From assembly GCA_017434555.1 (NCBI GenBank), contig JAFRFB010000051.1, positions 1-64,000 on the forward strand: a stretch of 64,000 nucleotides of DNA. Direction: 5' to 3'. The notes under the pieces were generated by a model that searched no databases, was not told where the DNA came from, and saw only the letters and a program-made list of their open reading frames with translations. Position 1 is the stretch's first letter, and every line of letters begins with the position of its first letter. Position numbers and translations under genes: made by a program. This DNA is from Methanobrevibacter sp. Its GTDB lineage: Archaea; Methanobacteriota; Methanobacteria; Methanobacteriales; Methanobacteriaceae. This document shows, one piece after another, positions 1-8,037 of this stretch.

Positions 1-100
1 ATTATAATAATATTTAATATAATAAATAATCGCGAGAGAGCATTTGGCGAGTATTTTTTTTGAAAAAAAATATTTTACAAAATTTTAATGGCCTTTTTTT

Positions 101-144
101 GTGAAATTCATCTCCGACCTGCAGAGGTCGGAGTATTCTTTCAC
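101..144. other. Two-tier hairpin in the aroA leader
   Basis: A perfect 9-bp GC-rich stem (CTCCGACCT at 112-120 with AGGTCGGAG at 125-133, loop GCAG) is enclosed by a second 6-bp stem (GTGAAA 101-106 with TTTCAC 139-144), separated by a symmetric 5x5 internal loop. It is the only GC-rich element in an AT-rich leader. No T-tract follows on either strand, so it is not a typical terminator. It could be a leader RNA element or a protein-binding palindrome; its function is unknown. Confidence 0.6.
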
Positions 145-239
145 ATTTAAGGTAAAGTATATTTTTTGTGAATATTTCAAAAATTGATTTTATAGGTAAC
201 TTTATTATTTATTTAATTCATATTTATTTTTAGATATAA

Positions 240-1556
240 ATGAATCTTAAAGTAAAAAATATTTCTGATATCGGTGGGGTCGTTAAAGCTCCCCCTTCTA
301 AAAGTTATTCTCACAGAGCAGTCATTTTAGCTTCACTGGCTTGCGGAACTTCAAAATTATATGACATGTTGTATTCCGAAGATACTTTAGCTTCAATTCG
401 TGTATGTGAAGCATTGGGTGCTGAAATCACAAAACATGATGATTATCTGGAAGTTAAAGGTACTTCAGGTAAACTCCATAACTCCAGCAAGGACCCGATT
501 GATTTGGCAAATTCAGGCACTACCTTACGTCTAATGACAAGCGTTGCAGGATTATCTGATAATGAAGTCGTATTAACGGGCGATGAATCCCTCAAGACTC
601 GTCCTATGGATTTGCTTATCAATTCAATCAGACATTTGGGAGTTGATGCTGAATCAATAAATGACAATGGCAAGGCTCCAATATTAATTAAACCGGGTTA
701 TTTCGGTGGACATACTAACATTTCAGGAAGTGTCAGTTCACAGTATATTTCATCAATTCTGATTTCTTCCCCATTATCCGAACATGGAGTTACCCTATTC
801 GTATTGCCTGAGTTTAAATCACGCCCTTATGTTGACATGACATTGGATATTATGAAAAAGTTCGGTGTGAAAGTCTTTAAAGGATTTTACCTAAAACATG
901 AAAGCTGCGATAAGGAGCATCAAAGCTGCCGCATTGATGAGTTTAAAGTAAGAAAACAACATTACACTCTATGTGATTACACCGTTGAAGGTGATTATTC
1001 ATCTGCTTCCTATTTGCTTGCTGCAATTGCAATTAATGGAGGTCATGCTAAAGTTTTGAATCTATTTAAAGGTTCTAAACAGGGAGACAAAGTAATATTG
1101 GAAATATTGGAAAAAATGGGTGCTGAAATAGATGTCCATGATGATTATGTTGAAATCACTTCTGACGGCAACCTTAAAGGAATTGATATCAATCTGTCCA
1201 ACGCTCCTGATTTGCTGATTACTGTGGCGGTATTGGCGGCAATGGCTGAGGGAACAACCAACATCACTGGCGTCAAGCATGCAAGAGTAAAGGAAACTGA
1301 TAGAATTGATACTACATGCAAACAGCTTAAAAAGCTCAATTGTGAACTGGAAGAGTTTGAAGACGGCATGAGCATTACCGGCGGGGTCACTGGAGGTATA
1401 GTTGATTCCTGCGGTGATCATAGACTGGCAATGGCATTTAGTTTAATCGGTTTAAAGCATGATATTGAGATAATTAACGGCGAAGTATTTGACGTGTCTT
1501 TTCCAAACTTTATTGAGGCAATGGCAGAAATTGGTTTAGAACTGGAGTTGATTTAA
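240..1556 (+). CDS. aroA: 3-phosphoshikimate 1-carboxyvinyltransferase (EPSP synthase)
   Basis: This enzyme transfers the enolpyruvyl group of PEP to shikimate 3-phosphate in the cytosolic shikimate pathway leading to chorismate and aromatic amino acids. The 438-residue length is normal. Family motifs are visible: PPSKSYSHRA near the N terminus for substrate binding, NSGTTLRLMTS, LKTRPM, and the C-terminal ARVKETDRI and GDHRLAMAF stretches. The ATG lies in an AT-rich leader with no clear ribosome-binding site, so translation may be leaderless or depend on the upstream hairpin. nth follows with zero spacing (TAA then ATG), so the two are cotranscribed. Another shikimate gene, aroD, lies on the minus strand near 29 kb, so the pathway is scattered. 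Confidence 0.96.
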   Translation: MNLKVKNISDIGGVVKAPPSKSYSHRAVILASLACGTSKLYDMLYSEDTLASIRVCEALGAEITKHDDYLEVKGTSGKLHNSSKDPIDLANSGTTLRLMTSVAGLSDNEVVLTGDESLKTRPMDLLINSIRHLGVDAESINDNGKAPILIKPGYFGGHTNISGSVSSQYISSILISSPLSEHGVTLFVLPEFKSRPYVDMTLDIMKKFGVKVFKGFYLKHESCDKEHQSCRIDEFKVRKQHYTLCDYTVEGDYSSASYLLAAIAINGGHAKVLNLFKGSKQGDKVILEILEKMGAEIDVHDDYVEITSDGNLKGIDINLSNAPDLLITVAVLAAMAEGTTNITGVKHARVKETDRIDTTCKQLKKLNCELEEFEDGMSITGGVTGGIVDSCGDHRLAMAFSLIGLKHDIEIINGEVFDVSFPNFIEAMAEIGLELELI

Positions 1557-2180
1557 ATGAGTAAAGGAGATAGAATTCTTAAAATTGTTGAAGAGTTAGA
1601 TAATGTTTTTGAAATTAGGGTTTTTCATGACCATGACCCATATAGGGTGTTAATCAGAACAATTTTGTCTCAACGAACCCGTGATGAAAACACAGATCAG
1701 GCCACTGAAAATTTATTTTCAAAATATAAGGATATTTATGAGGTTGTTGACGCTCCAACAGAAGATGTTCAGGAATTAATCAAGCCTGCAGGATTCTATC
1801 GTGTAAAGGCGGGTCGTATTCAGGAAGTTTCACAGATTCTGATTGATGAATATGGCGGTGAAGTGCCGGATACTTTAGAGGAACTTGTAAAGCTTCCGGG
1901 TGTTGGCCGTAAAACCGCCAATTGCGTTTTGGTTTTTGCATTTGAACTTCCGGCAATTCCTGTTGATACTCACGTTCACAGAATTTCAAATAGGATGGGT
2001 CTTGTCGATACCAAAACTCCTGATGAAACGGAGATTGAATTGTCTAAAATCGCTCCTCGTGAATCATGGATTAAATTAAATGACCTTATGGTCCAGTTCG
2101 GTCAGAATATCTGTAAACCTACATCTCCACAATGTGAAATGTGTCCTGTCAGCTATTTATGTGACTATGACGGGAACTGA
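1557..2180 (+). CDS. nth: Endonuclease III-type DNA glycosylase/AP lyase
   Basis: Base-excision repair enzyme that removes oxidised pyrimidines and cleaves abasic sites. At 207 residues it has the usual size. The helix-hairpin-helix [10 protein letters not shown] contains the catalytic lysine, and the GPD-type aspartate lies in PVDTHVHR. The C terminus carries the four-cysteine 4Fe-4S motif (C-x6-C-x2-C-x5-C in the last 17 residues). The start ATG directly abuts the aroA stop, which indicates translational coupling. The pairing with aroA looks incidental in function. Alternative substrate preferences, such as mismatch-specific activity, cannot be excluded from sequence alone. Confidence 0.94.
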   Translation: MSKGDRILKIVEELDNVFEIRVFHDHDPYRVLIRTILSQRTRDENTDQATENLFSKYKDIYEVVDAPTEDVQELIKPAGFYRVKAGRIQEVSQILIDEYGGEVPDTLEELVKLPGVGRKTANCVLVFAFELPAIPVDTHVHRISNRMGLVDTKTPDETEIELSKIAPRESWIKLNDLMVQFGQNICKPTSPQCEMCPVSYLCDYDGN

Positions 2181-2195
2181 TTTTTTTAGAAATAT

Positions 2196-2252
2196 TTATA
2201 TATAAAAACAATGTTATATAACAATGGTTATAATAAAAATAACTATTGTTAT
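2196..2252 (+). promoter_or_regulatory. cysK promoter with ATAAC-N4-GTTAT operators
   Basis: A TATA element (TTTATATATAAA, 2196-2207) is followed at once by overlapping inverted repeats: GTTATATAAC (2213-2222), ATAACAATGGTTAT (2218-2231) and ATAACTATTGTTAT (2239-2252). The last is identical to the site at 6643-6656 in front of metY. Placement over the expected transcription start suggests repression. The binding protein is not known; the HTH regulator at 4068 is the best local candidate by inference. Confidence 0.65.
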
Positions 2253-2307
2253 ACTAACCCTTAACTATGCCTTTGAAAACAATTATAAAAAATTAGGAGA
2301 TAAAACT

Positions 2308-3255
2308 ATGGTGAATGTACCTGAATTAAAAAGAGGAATATTGGATAGCGTTGTTGACGCTATTGGAAATACTCCAATCGTAAAATTAAATAATTTAACA
2401 AAAGATTTAGAAGCAGAAGTGGATGTAAAAATGGAATCTTTCAATCCAACAGGAAGTGTTAAAGACCGTGTTTCTGTTGCAATGATTGAAGATGCAGAAG
2501 AAAAAGGATTATTAAATGAAGATTCTGTAATCGTTGAACCTACCAGCGGTAATACTGGTATTGGTCTTGGTTTTGCTGCAGCTGCAAAAGGCTATAAGTT
2601 AATTTTAACCATGCCTGAAACAATGTCTGTTGAAAGAAGAAAATTGCTCGCTGTTTTCGGTGCTGAAATCGTTTTGACTCCAGGTTCTGAAGGAATGGGT
2701 GGAGCAATTGCAAAAGCAAATGAAATCAAAGAAGAAAATCCTAATGCAATTATTTTAGGTCAATTTGACAATCCTGCTAATGTAGAGATTCATGCAAAAA
2801 CCACAGCTCAGGAAATTTTAAGAGACACCGAAGGAAATGTTGACATTGTCGTTGCCGGTGTCGGAACTGGAGGAACAGTTACTGGTATTGGTAAAGTCTT
2901 AAAAGAAGAAGTTCCTGATGTTAAAATCGTTGCAGTTGAACCACAAGATTCTCAAACATTAGGTAAAGGTGAAAAAGGACCTCACAAAATCCAGGGAATT
3001 GGTGCAGGATTTGTTCCTTCAATTTATGATGAAAATGTTGTAGATGAGATTTTCCCTGTAGCTAATGAGGATGCGGGCAATACTTTAGTTGCACTTGCTA
3101 AAAAAGAAGGTATCTTTGCAGGTATTTCCTCTGGTGCTGCAACTTTCGCTGCTTTAGAATTGGCTAAAAAACCAGAAAACAAAGGTAAAAGAATAATTGC
3201 GATTTTACCGGATAATGGTGAAAGATATTTATCCGTTGACTGGTTATTTGAATAA
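2308..3255 (+). CDS. cysK: Cysteine synthase (O-acetylserine sulfhydrylase)
   Basis: PLP enzyme that makes cysteine from O-acetylserine and sulfide. The PLP lysine sits in PTGSVKDR, the phosphate- and substrate-binding loops are EPTSGNTGIGLG and GVGTGGTVTGIG, and GISSGAA lies near the C terminus. I chose the ATG at 2308 (315 residues) because it follows TTAGGAGAT, and because an in-frame ATG at 2224 would add a non-family N terminus that lies inside the operator repeats. cysE follows at 3355, so substrate-producing and substrate-using enzymes are adjacent. Many methanogens make cysteine on tRNA instead; this locus encodes the free-cysteine route. Specificity for O-phosphoserine rather than O-acetylserine cannot be excluded, but the neighbouring cysE supports O-acetylserine. 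Confidence 0.93.
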   Translation: MVNVPELKRGILDSVVDAIGNTPIVKLNNLTKDLEAEVDVKMESFNPTGSVKDRVSVAMIEDAEEKGLLNEDSVIVEPTSGNTGIGLGFAAAAKGYKLILTMPETMSVERRKLLAVFGAEIVLTPGSEGMGGAIAKANEIKEENPNAIILGQFDNPANVEIHAKTTAQEILRDTEGNVDIVVAGVGTGGTVTGIGKVLKEEVPDVKIVAVEPQDSQTLGKGEKGPHKIQGIGAGFVPSIYDENVVDEIFPVANEDAGNTLVALAKKEGIFAGISSGAATFAALELAKKPENKGKRIIAILPDNGERYLSVDWLFE

Positions 3256-3279
3256 ATCTCGTTTAATGTATAAACAACA

Positions 3280-3300
3280 TTTAAATATAACATATGGTAT
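3280..3300 (+). promoter_or_regulatory. cysE promoter region with a variant operator
   Basis: ATAACATATGGTAT at 3287-3300 matches the ATAAC-N4-GTTAT sites of the cysK and metY promoters except for one base in the right arm. It overlaps the TATA-like TTTAAATATAA stretch. This suggests that cysE and the regulator behind it are controlled with the other sulfur genes, though cysE might also be read through from cysK. Confidence 0.5.
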
Positions 3301-3354
3301 AAATATTTTATACTGTATATAAATTTTATCCATTTCAAATTTTGAGGTTTATCG

Positions 3355-4065
3355 ATGTTTGACGGGCTGAGAAGTGAAATTCAAGCTATAAAAGAAAAAG
3401 ATCCTGCTGCAAGAAGCACTCTGGAGATATTTTTATGTTATCCTGGATTTTATGCATTACTTATGCATAGGGTTAGTCATTATCTCTGGAAACATTCTTT
3501 TAAGCTTCTTGCAAGGATGAATTCTAATTTGGCAAGATTTATCACAGGTATTGAGATTCATCCCGGTGCAACTTTCGGTAAACGTGTCTTCATTGACCAT
3601 GGAATGGGTGTTGTTGTAGGTGAGACTACTGAAGTTGGTGATGATGTATTGATTTATCAGGGAGTTATCCTTGGTGGAACCACTACTCAGAAAACCAAAC
3701 GTCACCCTACAATTGAACGTGGAGTAATTATTGGTGCTGGTGCTAAAGTGATGGGAAACATTACTATTGGTGAATATTCCAAAATTGGTACTGGTGCTGT
3801 CGTTTTAAAGGATGTTCCTCCGGAATCCACTTGTGTTGGGGTCCCTGGAAGAATTGTCAAGTGTAAAAATAATGCTCATATTGTCGATTTAGAACATAAT
3901 AAATTACCTGACCCTGTTGCTGAAGCAATCAGGTCTTTAGAAAAGCAAATTGAAGAAAATGAGGAAATTATTAAAATTTTACTTGATAAACATGATCTCT
4001 GTTTAAATGATGGTGTCTTAGAGAATAAGAACTACGGAGATATATTTAAAAAAGATGGTGATTGA
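3355..4065 (+). CDS. cysE: Serine O-acetyltransferase
   Basis: Acetylates serine with acetyl-CoA to give O-acetylserine, the substrate of the upstream cysteine synthase. The 236-residue protein has a short N-terminal helical domain (about residues 1-65) and a left-handed beta-helix of hexapeptide repeats (about 66-160), with the conserved [21 protein letters not shown] segment (cut here to its key features: GATFG, DHG, VVGETT) and the [14 protein letters not shown] loop. It is shorter than enterobacterial CysE and resembles the compact type. GAGGT precedes the ATG. The stop codon is 2 bases before the ATG of the regulator gene, so they form one transcript. Confidence 0.93.
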   Translation: MFDGLRSEIQAIKEKDPAARSTLEIFLCYPGFYALLMHRVSHYLWKHSFKLLARMNSNLARFITGIEIHPGATFGKRVFIDHGMGVVVGETTEVGDDVLIYQGVILGGTTTQKTKRHPTIERGVIIGAGAKVMGNITIGEYSKIGTGAVVLKDVPPESTCVGVPGRIVKCKNNAHIVDLEHNKLPDPVAEAIRSLEKQIEENEEIIKILLDKHDLCLNDGVLENKNYGDIFKKDGD

Positions 4066-4067
4066 TA

Positions 4068-4442
4068 ATGAAACCGCCCTGCGAAATAGTTGTATGGTAT
4101 GTAATACCTGCTATCAGATCAGAATTAGCTAAAGAACTATTGAATTTAGGAATGAAACAGAAAGATGTATCTGAACTTATGGACATAACTCAACCTGCAG
4201 TATCACAGTATATCACAGATAAACGTGGTAGTGGAATCAAGTTAGAAGATGATGTTAAGGATATGATTAAAGCTTTTGCATTTGAATTGTCAACTGGTGA
4301 ATCCACTAAAGCAGATTTAATTCCAAGAACCTGTTCAATTTGCAGAAATGTTAGTCCTGCCGATGTTTTAAACCAACTTGATGTTGATAAATCTGAGTTA
4401 AACGAAGATTGTCAATCCTGTATGGGCTCTGAAGCAAAATAG
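4068..4442 (+). CDS. HTH transcriptional regulator with four C-terminal cysteines
   Basis: A 124-residue predicted DNA-binding protein. The helix-turn-helix is GMKQKDVSELMDITQPAVSQYI, whose key residues are MKQKDV and QPAVSQY (about residues 30-52). The C-terminal half has C-x2-C-x22-C-x2-C, a possible metal or Fe-S site. It resembles the archaeal COG2522 predicted regulators. The ATG at 4068 is preferred over an in-frame TTG at 4062, with GGTGAT just upstream. Its position between cysE and tRNA-Cys/cysS, and the shared ATAAC-N4-GTTAT palindromes nearby, make it the natural candidate for a local sulfur or Fe-S sensing regulator. That role is inferred; no binding data are visible in sequence. 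Confidence 0.8.
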   Translation: MKPPCEIVVWYVIPAIRSELAKELLNLGMKQKDVSELMDITQPAVSQYITDKRGSGIKLEDDVKDMIKAFAFELSTGESTKADLIPRTCSICRNVSPADVLNQLDVDKSELNEDCQSCMGSEAK

Positions 4443-4515
4443 GAAAATTTCGATATTTTTAGTAATCTTTATATACTATTAATATCTAATATTTTATTAG
4501 ACTGTTGATTTTTTG

Positions 4516-4587
4516 GGCAAGTTAACCGAGCGGCTTAGGTGCGTGGCTGCAGACCATGAAACGGGGGTTCAAATCCCTCACTTGCCT
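4516..4587 (+). tRNA. tRNA-Cys (anticodon GCA)
   Basis: The acceptor stem pairs GGCAAGT (4516-4522) with ACTTGCC (4580-4586). The D arm has an ACC/GGT stem. The anticodon stem CGTGG/CCATG includes one G-U pair and encloses the loop CTGCAGA, giving anticodon GCA. The T arm is GGGGG-TTCAAAT-CCCTC. The 3' CCA is not encoded. The gene lies 34 bases upstream of the cysteinyl-tRNA synthetase gene, within the cysteine island. A TATA-like element (CTTTATATACTA, about 4468-4479) is upstream. Confidence 0.95.
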
Positions 4588-4620
4588 CTATTTATATAAT
4601 TATTTTTTGAGGAATTTTTT

Positions 4621-5961
4621 ATGGATATTTACTCTACATTAACTCGTAGTAAAGAAAATTTAGAAACCATTAACAAAAATCGAATAAATTTATTTGTTTG
4701 TGGTCCAACTGTTTATGATGATGCGCATATTGGTCATGGAAGAACCTATATCTCTTTTGATACAATTAAAAGATATTTGGAATACTCCGGATACGCTGTT
4801 TTTTATATTCAAAATATTACAGACATTGATGATAAGATTATAAACAGGTCAAAAGAATCAGGAATTCCAGCACATGATATAGCTAGGAAGTTTGAAAAAA
4901 GATATATTGAAGACATGACTAAATTAAATGTCACAGGCGTTAATTTATTCGCAAGAGCAACTGATCATCTTGGTGAAATAATAGACCAAATTCAAAGATT
5001 AATAGATAAAGGATTTGCCTACGAAAGTGAAGATGGAGTTTACTTTGAAATTAAAAAATTTGAAGAGTTTGGAAAACTGTCAAATCGTAAAGTTGATGAG
5101 CTGGAATCACATAGGCAATTGGCCGAAACCACCAAAAGAAATGAACAGGATTTCGCACTATGGAAAAAACGTGAAGGTGTAGATGAACCTGTATGGCCTT
5201 CTCCATGGGGTGACGGAAGGCCTGGATGGCATATTGAAGATACTGCAATTACAGAATACTACTTCGGTGAGCAATATGATGTTCACGGTGGAGGTCTGGA
5301 TTTGATTTTCCCTCACCACGAAGCTGAAATTACTCAAATGGAAGCTGTAAGCGGCAAATCTCCAATGGTAAGGTACTGGTTGCATACAGGATTTTTAAAT
5401 GTTAACGGGGAAAAAATGTCCAAATCCCTTCATAATTTCATTACGATCCGTGAATTGCTAAAAGATTGGGATGCAGACACATTCAGATTCTTTGTATTGT
5501 CCACTCATTACAGAAGTCCTATTGACTTTTCAAAAGATTCCCTTCACCAATCCCAAAAAAGTTTGGAAAAAATTAAAAAATTCTATTCCGCTTTGGATGT
5601 TGAAGTAGGGGACGTTGAATCTGATTTGGAAGCTTTAACTATAGCTAAAGAAGAATTCTTTAACAGTATGGATGATGACTTTAACACTCCAAAAGCTATT
5701 GCTTCTCTTTTTGTTTTAATCAGTGACTGCAAATCCATTGAATTATCAGATAATGATAAAATAGCTGTTAAATCATTTTTAGATGATGTTTCTCAGATTT
5801 TAGGTATTGACTTTACCTTAGAAGAAGTATCTGCAGGATCAGATGATTTATTGAATTTAATTACTGATGTCAGATCCGAGTTAAGAGCAGCAAAACAATA
5901 TGATTTATCCGATAAAATACGTGATGAGTTAAATAAGTTAGGTTATGAAATAAATGATTGA
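4621..5961 (+). CDS. cysS: Cysteinyl-tRNA synthetase
   Basis: Class I synthetase that charges tRNA-Cys with cysteine. The 446-residue protein has the zinc-binding FVCGPTVYD start, the HIGH-type AHIGHGRTYISFD, the GWHIEDTA and HGGGLDLIFPHHEAE zinc/active-site segments, and the KMSKS motif GEKMSKSLHN. TGAGGAAT lies upstream of the ATG. Methanogens may charge tRNA-Cys either directly or by the phosphoserine (SepRS/SepCysS) route; this gene shows the direct route exists here, and it is placed right after its own tRNA gene. The minus-strand flavoprotein gene converges on its 3' end with 8 bases between. Confidence 0.96.
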   Translation: MDIYSTLTRSKENLETINKNRINLFVCGPTVYDDAHIGHGRTYISFDTIKRYLEYSGYAVFYIQNITDIDDKIINRSKESGIPAHDIARKFEKRYIEDMTKLNVTGVNLFARATDHLGEIIDQIQRLIDKGFAYESEDGVYFEIKKFEEFGKLSNRKVDELESHRQLAETTKRNEQDFALWKKREGVDEPVWPSPWGDGRPGWHIEDTAITEYYFGEQYDVHGGGLDLIFPHHEAEITQMEAVSGKSPMVRYWLHTGFLNVNGEKMSKSLHNFITIRELLKDWDADTFRFFVLSTHYRSPIDFSKDSLHQSQKSLEKIKKFYSALDVEVGDVESDLEALTIAKEEFFNSMDDDFNTPKAIASLFVLISDCKSIELSDNDKIAVKSFLDDVSQILGIDFTLEEVSAGSDDLLNLITDVRSELRAAKQYDLSDKIRDELNKLGYEIND

Positions 5962-5969
5962 AAAGGAGA

Positions 5970-6488
5970 TTAAATCTCCAATTCTTCTATTTTTTTAAGT
6001 GCATCTTCGATGCCTTCGCCTTTTCCGGCAGCACCTTTTGCAATAATTGTGTCAATTACTTCCATTCCCATGTAAGCAAACGGCATTGTTTCTAATGATT
6101 TTATGTATCCGTCAAATGCATCTCCAGGATTTGCCTGGGTAAATATTTGGATAACTTTTTTACCTTCTAATGATTTTTCAGGATTTTGTGAAATCATATA
6201 GAATCTGTCTATAATTGTTTTTGCCTGTGCTGACATTTGACCGTAGTAAATTGGGGATGCGAATACGATAATGTCTGAATCCAGCATTTCATCGATTATT
6301 TTTCTTCCGTCATCATCTTTAATACAGTCACCTTTTTGGCATGATTGGCATGCGTTACAGAACTGTAAATCTACATCGTTGAGGTAGAATTTTTTAGTAT
6401 ATCCTTCCATATTTTCAAATAGTTTTGAAACTAATTGGTCACAATTTCCTTCTTTACGTGGACTTCCGATTAAAGCAATAGTTTTCAT
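5970..6488 (-). CDS. Iron-sulfur flavoprotein (flavodoxin-fold FMN reductase family)
   Basis: A 172-residue flavodoxin-like protein with the FMN phosphate loop GSPRKEGNCD and the SPIYYGQMSAQ motif of NADPH-dependent FMN reductases. It carries a compact cysteine motif C-x2-C-x2-C-x4-C (CNACQSCQKGDC, residues about 44-55), as described for archaeal iron-sulfur flavoproteins (Isf), which hold a 4Fe-4S cluster and FMN. Such proteins have been linked to oxidant removal in methanogens. AGGAGAG precedes the ATG. It is divergent from metY and shares the operator-rich intergenic region, so it may belong to the same sulfur or redox regulon. The physiological electron partner is unknown. Confidence 0.85.
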   Translation of the reverse strand: MKTIALIGSPRKEGNCDQLVSKLFENMEGYTKKFYLNDVDLQFCNACQSCQKGDCIKDDDGRKIIDEMLDSDIIVFASPIYYGQMSAQAKTIIDRFYMISQNPEKSLEGKKVIQIFTQANPGDAFDGYIKSLETMPFAYMGMEVIDTIIAKGAAGKGEGIEDALKKIEELEI

Positions 6489-6544
6489 ATAAATCTCTCC
6501 TGATTATTATTTTAGTATATATTACAATTAAAATTTTCTAAAAT

Positions 6545-6580
6545 ATAACAATGTTTATATACTATAATAACATATGTTAT
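6545..6580 (-). promoter_or_regulatory. Operators at the iron-sulfur flavoprotein promoter
   Basis: Two palindromic boxes, ATAACAATGTTTAT (6545-6558) and ATAACATATGTTAT (6567-6580), flank the minus-strand TATA-like sequence AGTATATAAAC (reverse complement of about 6555-6565). A further half site ATAAC is at 6584-6588. They match the boxes upstream of cysK, cysE and metY. Binding and function are inferred. Confidence 0.6.
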
Positions 6581-6603
6581 AATATAACAGTACTTATTTT
6601 TTT

Positions 6604-6656
6604 CCTAAAATTTAGGTTAATCAAAACATTTATATATAAAAAATAACTATTGTTAT
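6604..6656 (+). promoter_or_regulatory. metY-nifS-iscU promoter with DtxR-like and sulfur-type boxes
   Basis: CCTAAAATTTAGG (6604-6616) is a perfect inverted repeat and runs into TTTAGGTTAATCAAAAC (6611-6627). This stretch matches 15 of 17 positions of the element directly upstream of the TATA box of the DtxR-family gene at 42441. A TATA box (TTTATATATAAA, about 6629-6640) follows, then ATAACTATTGTTAT at 6643-6656, identical to the cysK box. The promoter therefore seems built for two regulators, one iron-type and one sulfur-type. Both assignments are inferences from motif similarity and position. Confidence 0.55.
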
Positions 6657-6714
6657 ATAGTCATTATAACACGTGACATATTTTTAAAAATAAATTTATA
6701 GAAGGTGATGATTA

Positions 6715-8010
6715 ATGAGTAATAAAAATTATAGATTAGCAACTTTAGGTGTAAGAGCAGGTCAAGAACCAGATCCGGTAACCGGAGCACAGGCTGTTCC
6801 TATTTATCAGACAACTTCGTATGTATTCAAGGATTCTGATGAAGCTGCAAGGCGTTTCGCCCTTCAAGAATTTGGTCAAATTTATTCAAGACTTACAAAT
6901 CCAACTAATGATGTATTTGAAGCAAGAATTGCTGCTATAGAAGGTGGAAATTCTGGTATTTCAACATCAAGTGGTCTTGCAGCAATATCCTATGCAATAT
7001 TGAATGTCACTCAACCTGGAGACAATATAGTATCTGCAGATAACCTATATGGTGGAACTTACCAGCTCTTTGATTACACATTTAAAGATTTGGCAAGAGA
7101 AGTAAGGTTTGTCGATTCACAAGATTTACAGGCATTTGAAGATGCTATTGATGAAAAAACAAAAGCAATCTATGCCGAATCAATAGGTAATCCAAAATTA
7201 GACGTACCTGACTTTGAAGCTTTGGCTGAAATTGCTCACAGTCATGACATTCCATTAATTGTCGACAACACTGTTGGTGTAGGTTTGGTAAGACCTTTGG
7301 AACATGGTGCTGATGTAATTGCAGCATCCGCAACAAAATATGTCGGCGGACATGGAACTGCTGTCGGTGGATATATTGTCGATTCCGGTAAATTCAACTG
7401 GGGTAACGGTAAATTCCCAAACTTCTCTGAACCGGATCCAAGTTATCATGGATTAGTGTTCTGGGATTCATTTGGAGACGTGCCTGAACTTGGAAATCTT
7501 GCATTTACCGTAAGAGTAAGAGCAAGATTATTAAGGGATTTAGGAGCAACTTTAGCACCGGTACACGCATTTCTTTTCCTACAAGGTTTGGAAAGTTTGG
7601 ATGTACGTGTAAAAAGACATTCTGAAAATGCCTTAAAAGTAGCGCAATTTTTAGAATCCCATCCTAAAGTAAAATGGGTAAACTATCCTGGTTTAGAATC
7701 CCATCCAACATATGAAAATAATAAAAAATACTTGAAAGATAATTTCGCAGGTATTTTAGGATTTGGAGTTGAAGGTGGAGAAGAAGCAGGCAGAAAAGTA
7801 ATTGAACATTTAAACCTTTTCTCAATTCTTGCAAACATTGGGGACGCTAAAAGTTTAGCTATTCACCCTGCAAGTACCACTCATCAGCAATTGACTCCGG
7901 AAGAACAGGAATCAACTGGTGTAACTCCAGACTTCATTAGATTATCAATAGGTCTTGAAGACGTAAATGATTTGATCGATGATTTAAGTCAAGCTTTAGA
8001 TAAAATTTAA
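6715..8010 (+). CDS. metY: O-acetylhomoserine sulfhydrylase (PLP-dependent)
   Basis: Cys/Met-metabolism PLP enzyme, 431 residues, the size of O-acetylhomoserine (thiol)-lyases, which add sulfide to O-acetylhomoserine to form homocysteine. Features are [22 protein letters not shown]-type substrate residues (key part SRLTNPTND), the PLP lysine in [10 protein letters not shown], and the C-terminal [15 protein letters not shown] segment. A good ribosome-binding site (AAGGTGAT) precedes the ATG at 6715. nifS follows 27 bases downstream and iscU after that, so sulfide use for methionine and for Fe-S clusters is on one transcript. A gamma-synthase or gamma-lyase activity cannot be fully excluded by motif alone. 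Confidence 0.92.
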   Translation: MSNKNYRLATLGVRAGQEPDPVTGAQAVPIYQTTSYVFKDSDEAARRFALQEFGQIYSRLTNPTNDVFEARIAAIEGGNSGISTSSGLAAISYAILNVTQPGDNIVSADNLYGGTYQLFDYTFKDLAREVRFVDSQDLQAFEDAIDEKTKAIYAESIGNPKLDVPDFEALAEIAHSHDIPLIVDNTVGVGLVRPLEHGADVIAASATKYVGGHGTAVGGYIVDSGKFNWGNGKFPNFSEPDPSYHGLVFWDSFGDVPELGNLAFTVRVRARLLRDLGATLAPVHAFLFLQGLESLDVRVKRHSENALKVAQFLESHPKVKWVNYPGLESHPTYENNKKYLKDNFAGILGFGVEGGEEAGRKVIEHLNLFSILANIGDAKSLAIHPASTTHQQLTPEEQESTGVTPDFIRLSIGLEDVNDLIDDLSQALDKI

Positions 8011-8037
8011 AATTAATATACAATCGGGGAGATATGG

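Noticed and set aside
2224-2307. Longer cysK form starting at ATG 2224
   Set aside because: The extra 28 residues are unlike the family, lie within operator repeats and lack a ribosome-binding site; ATG 2308 has TTAGGAGAT.
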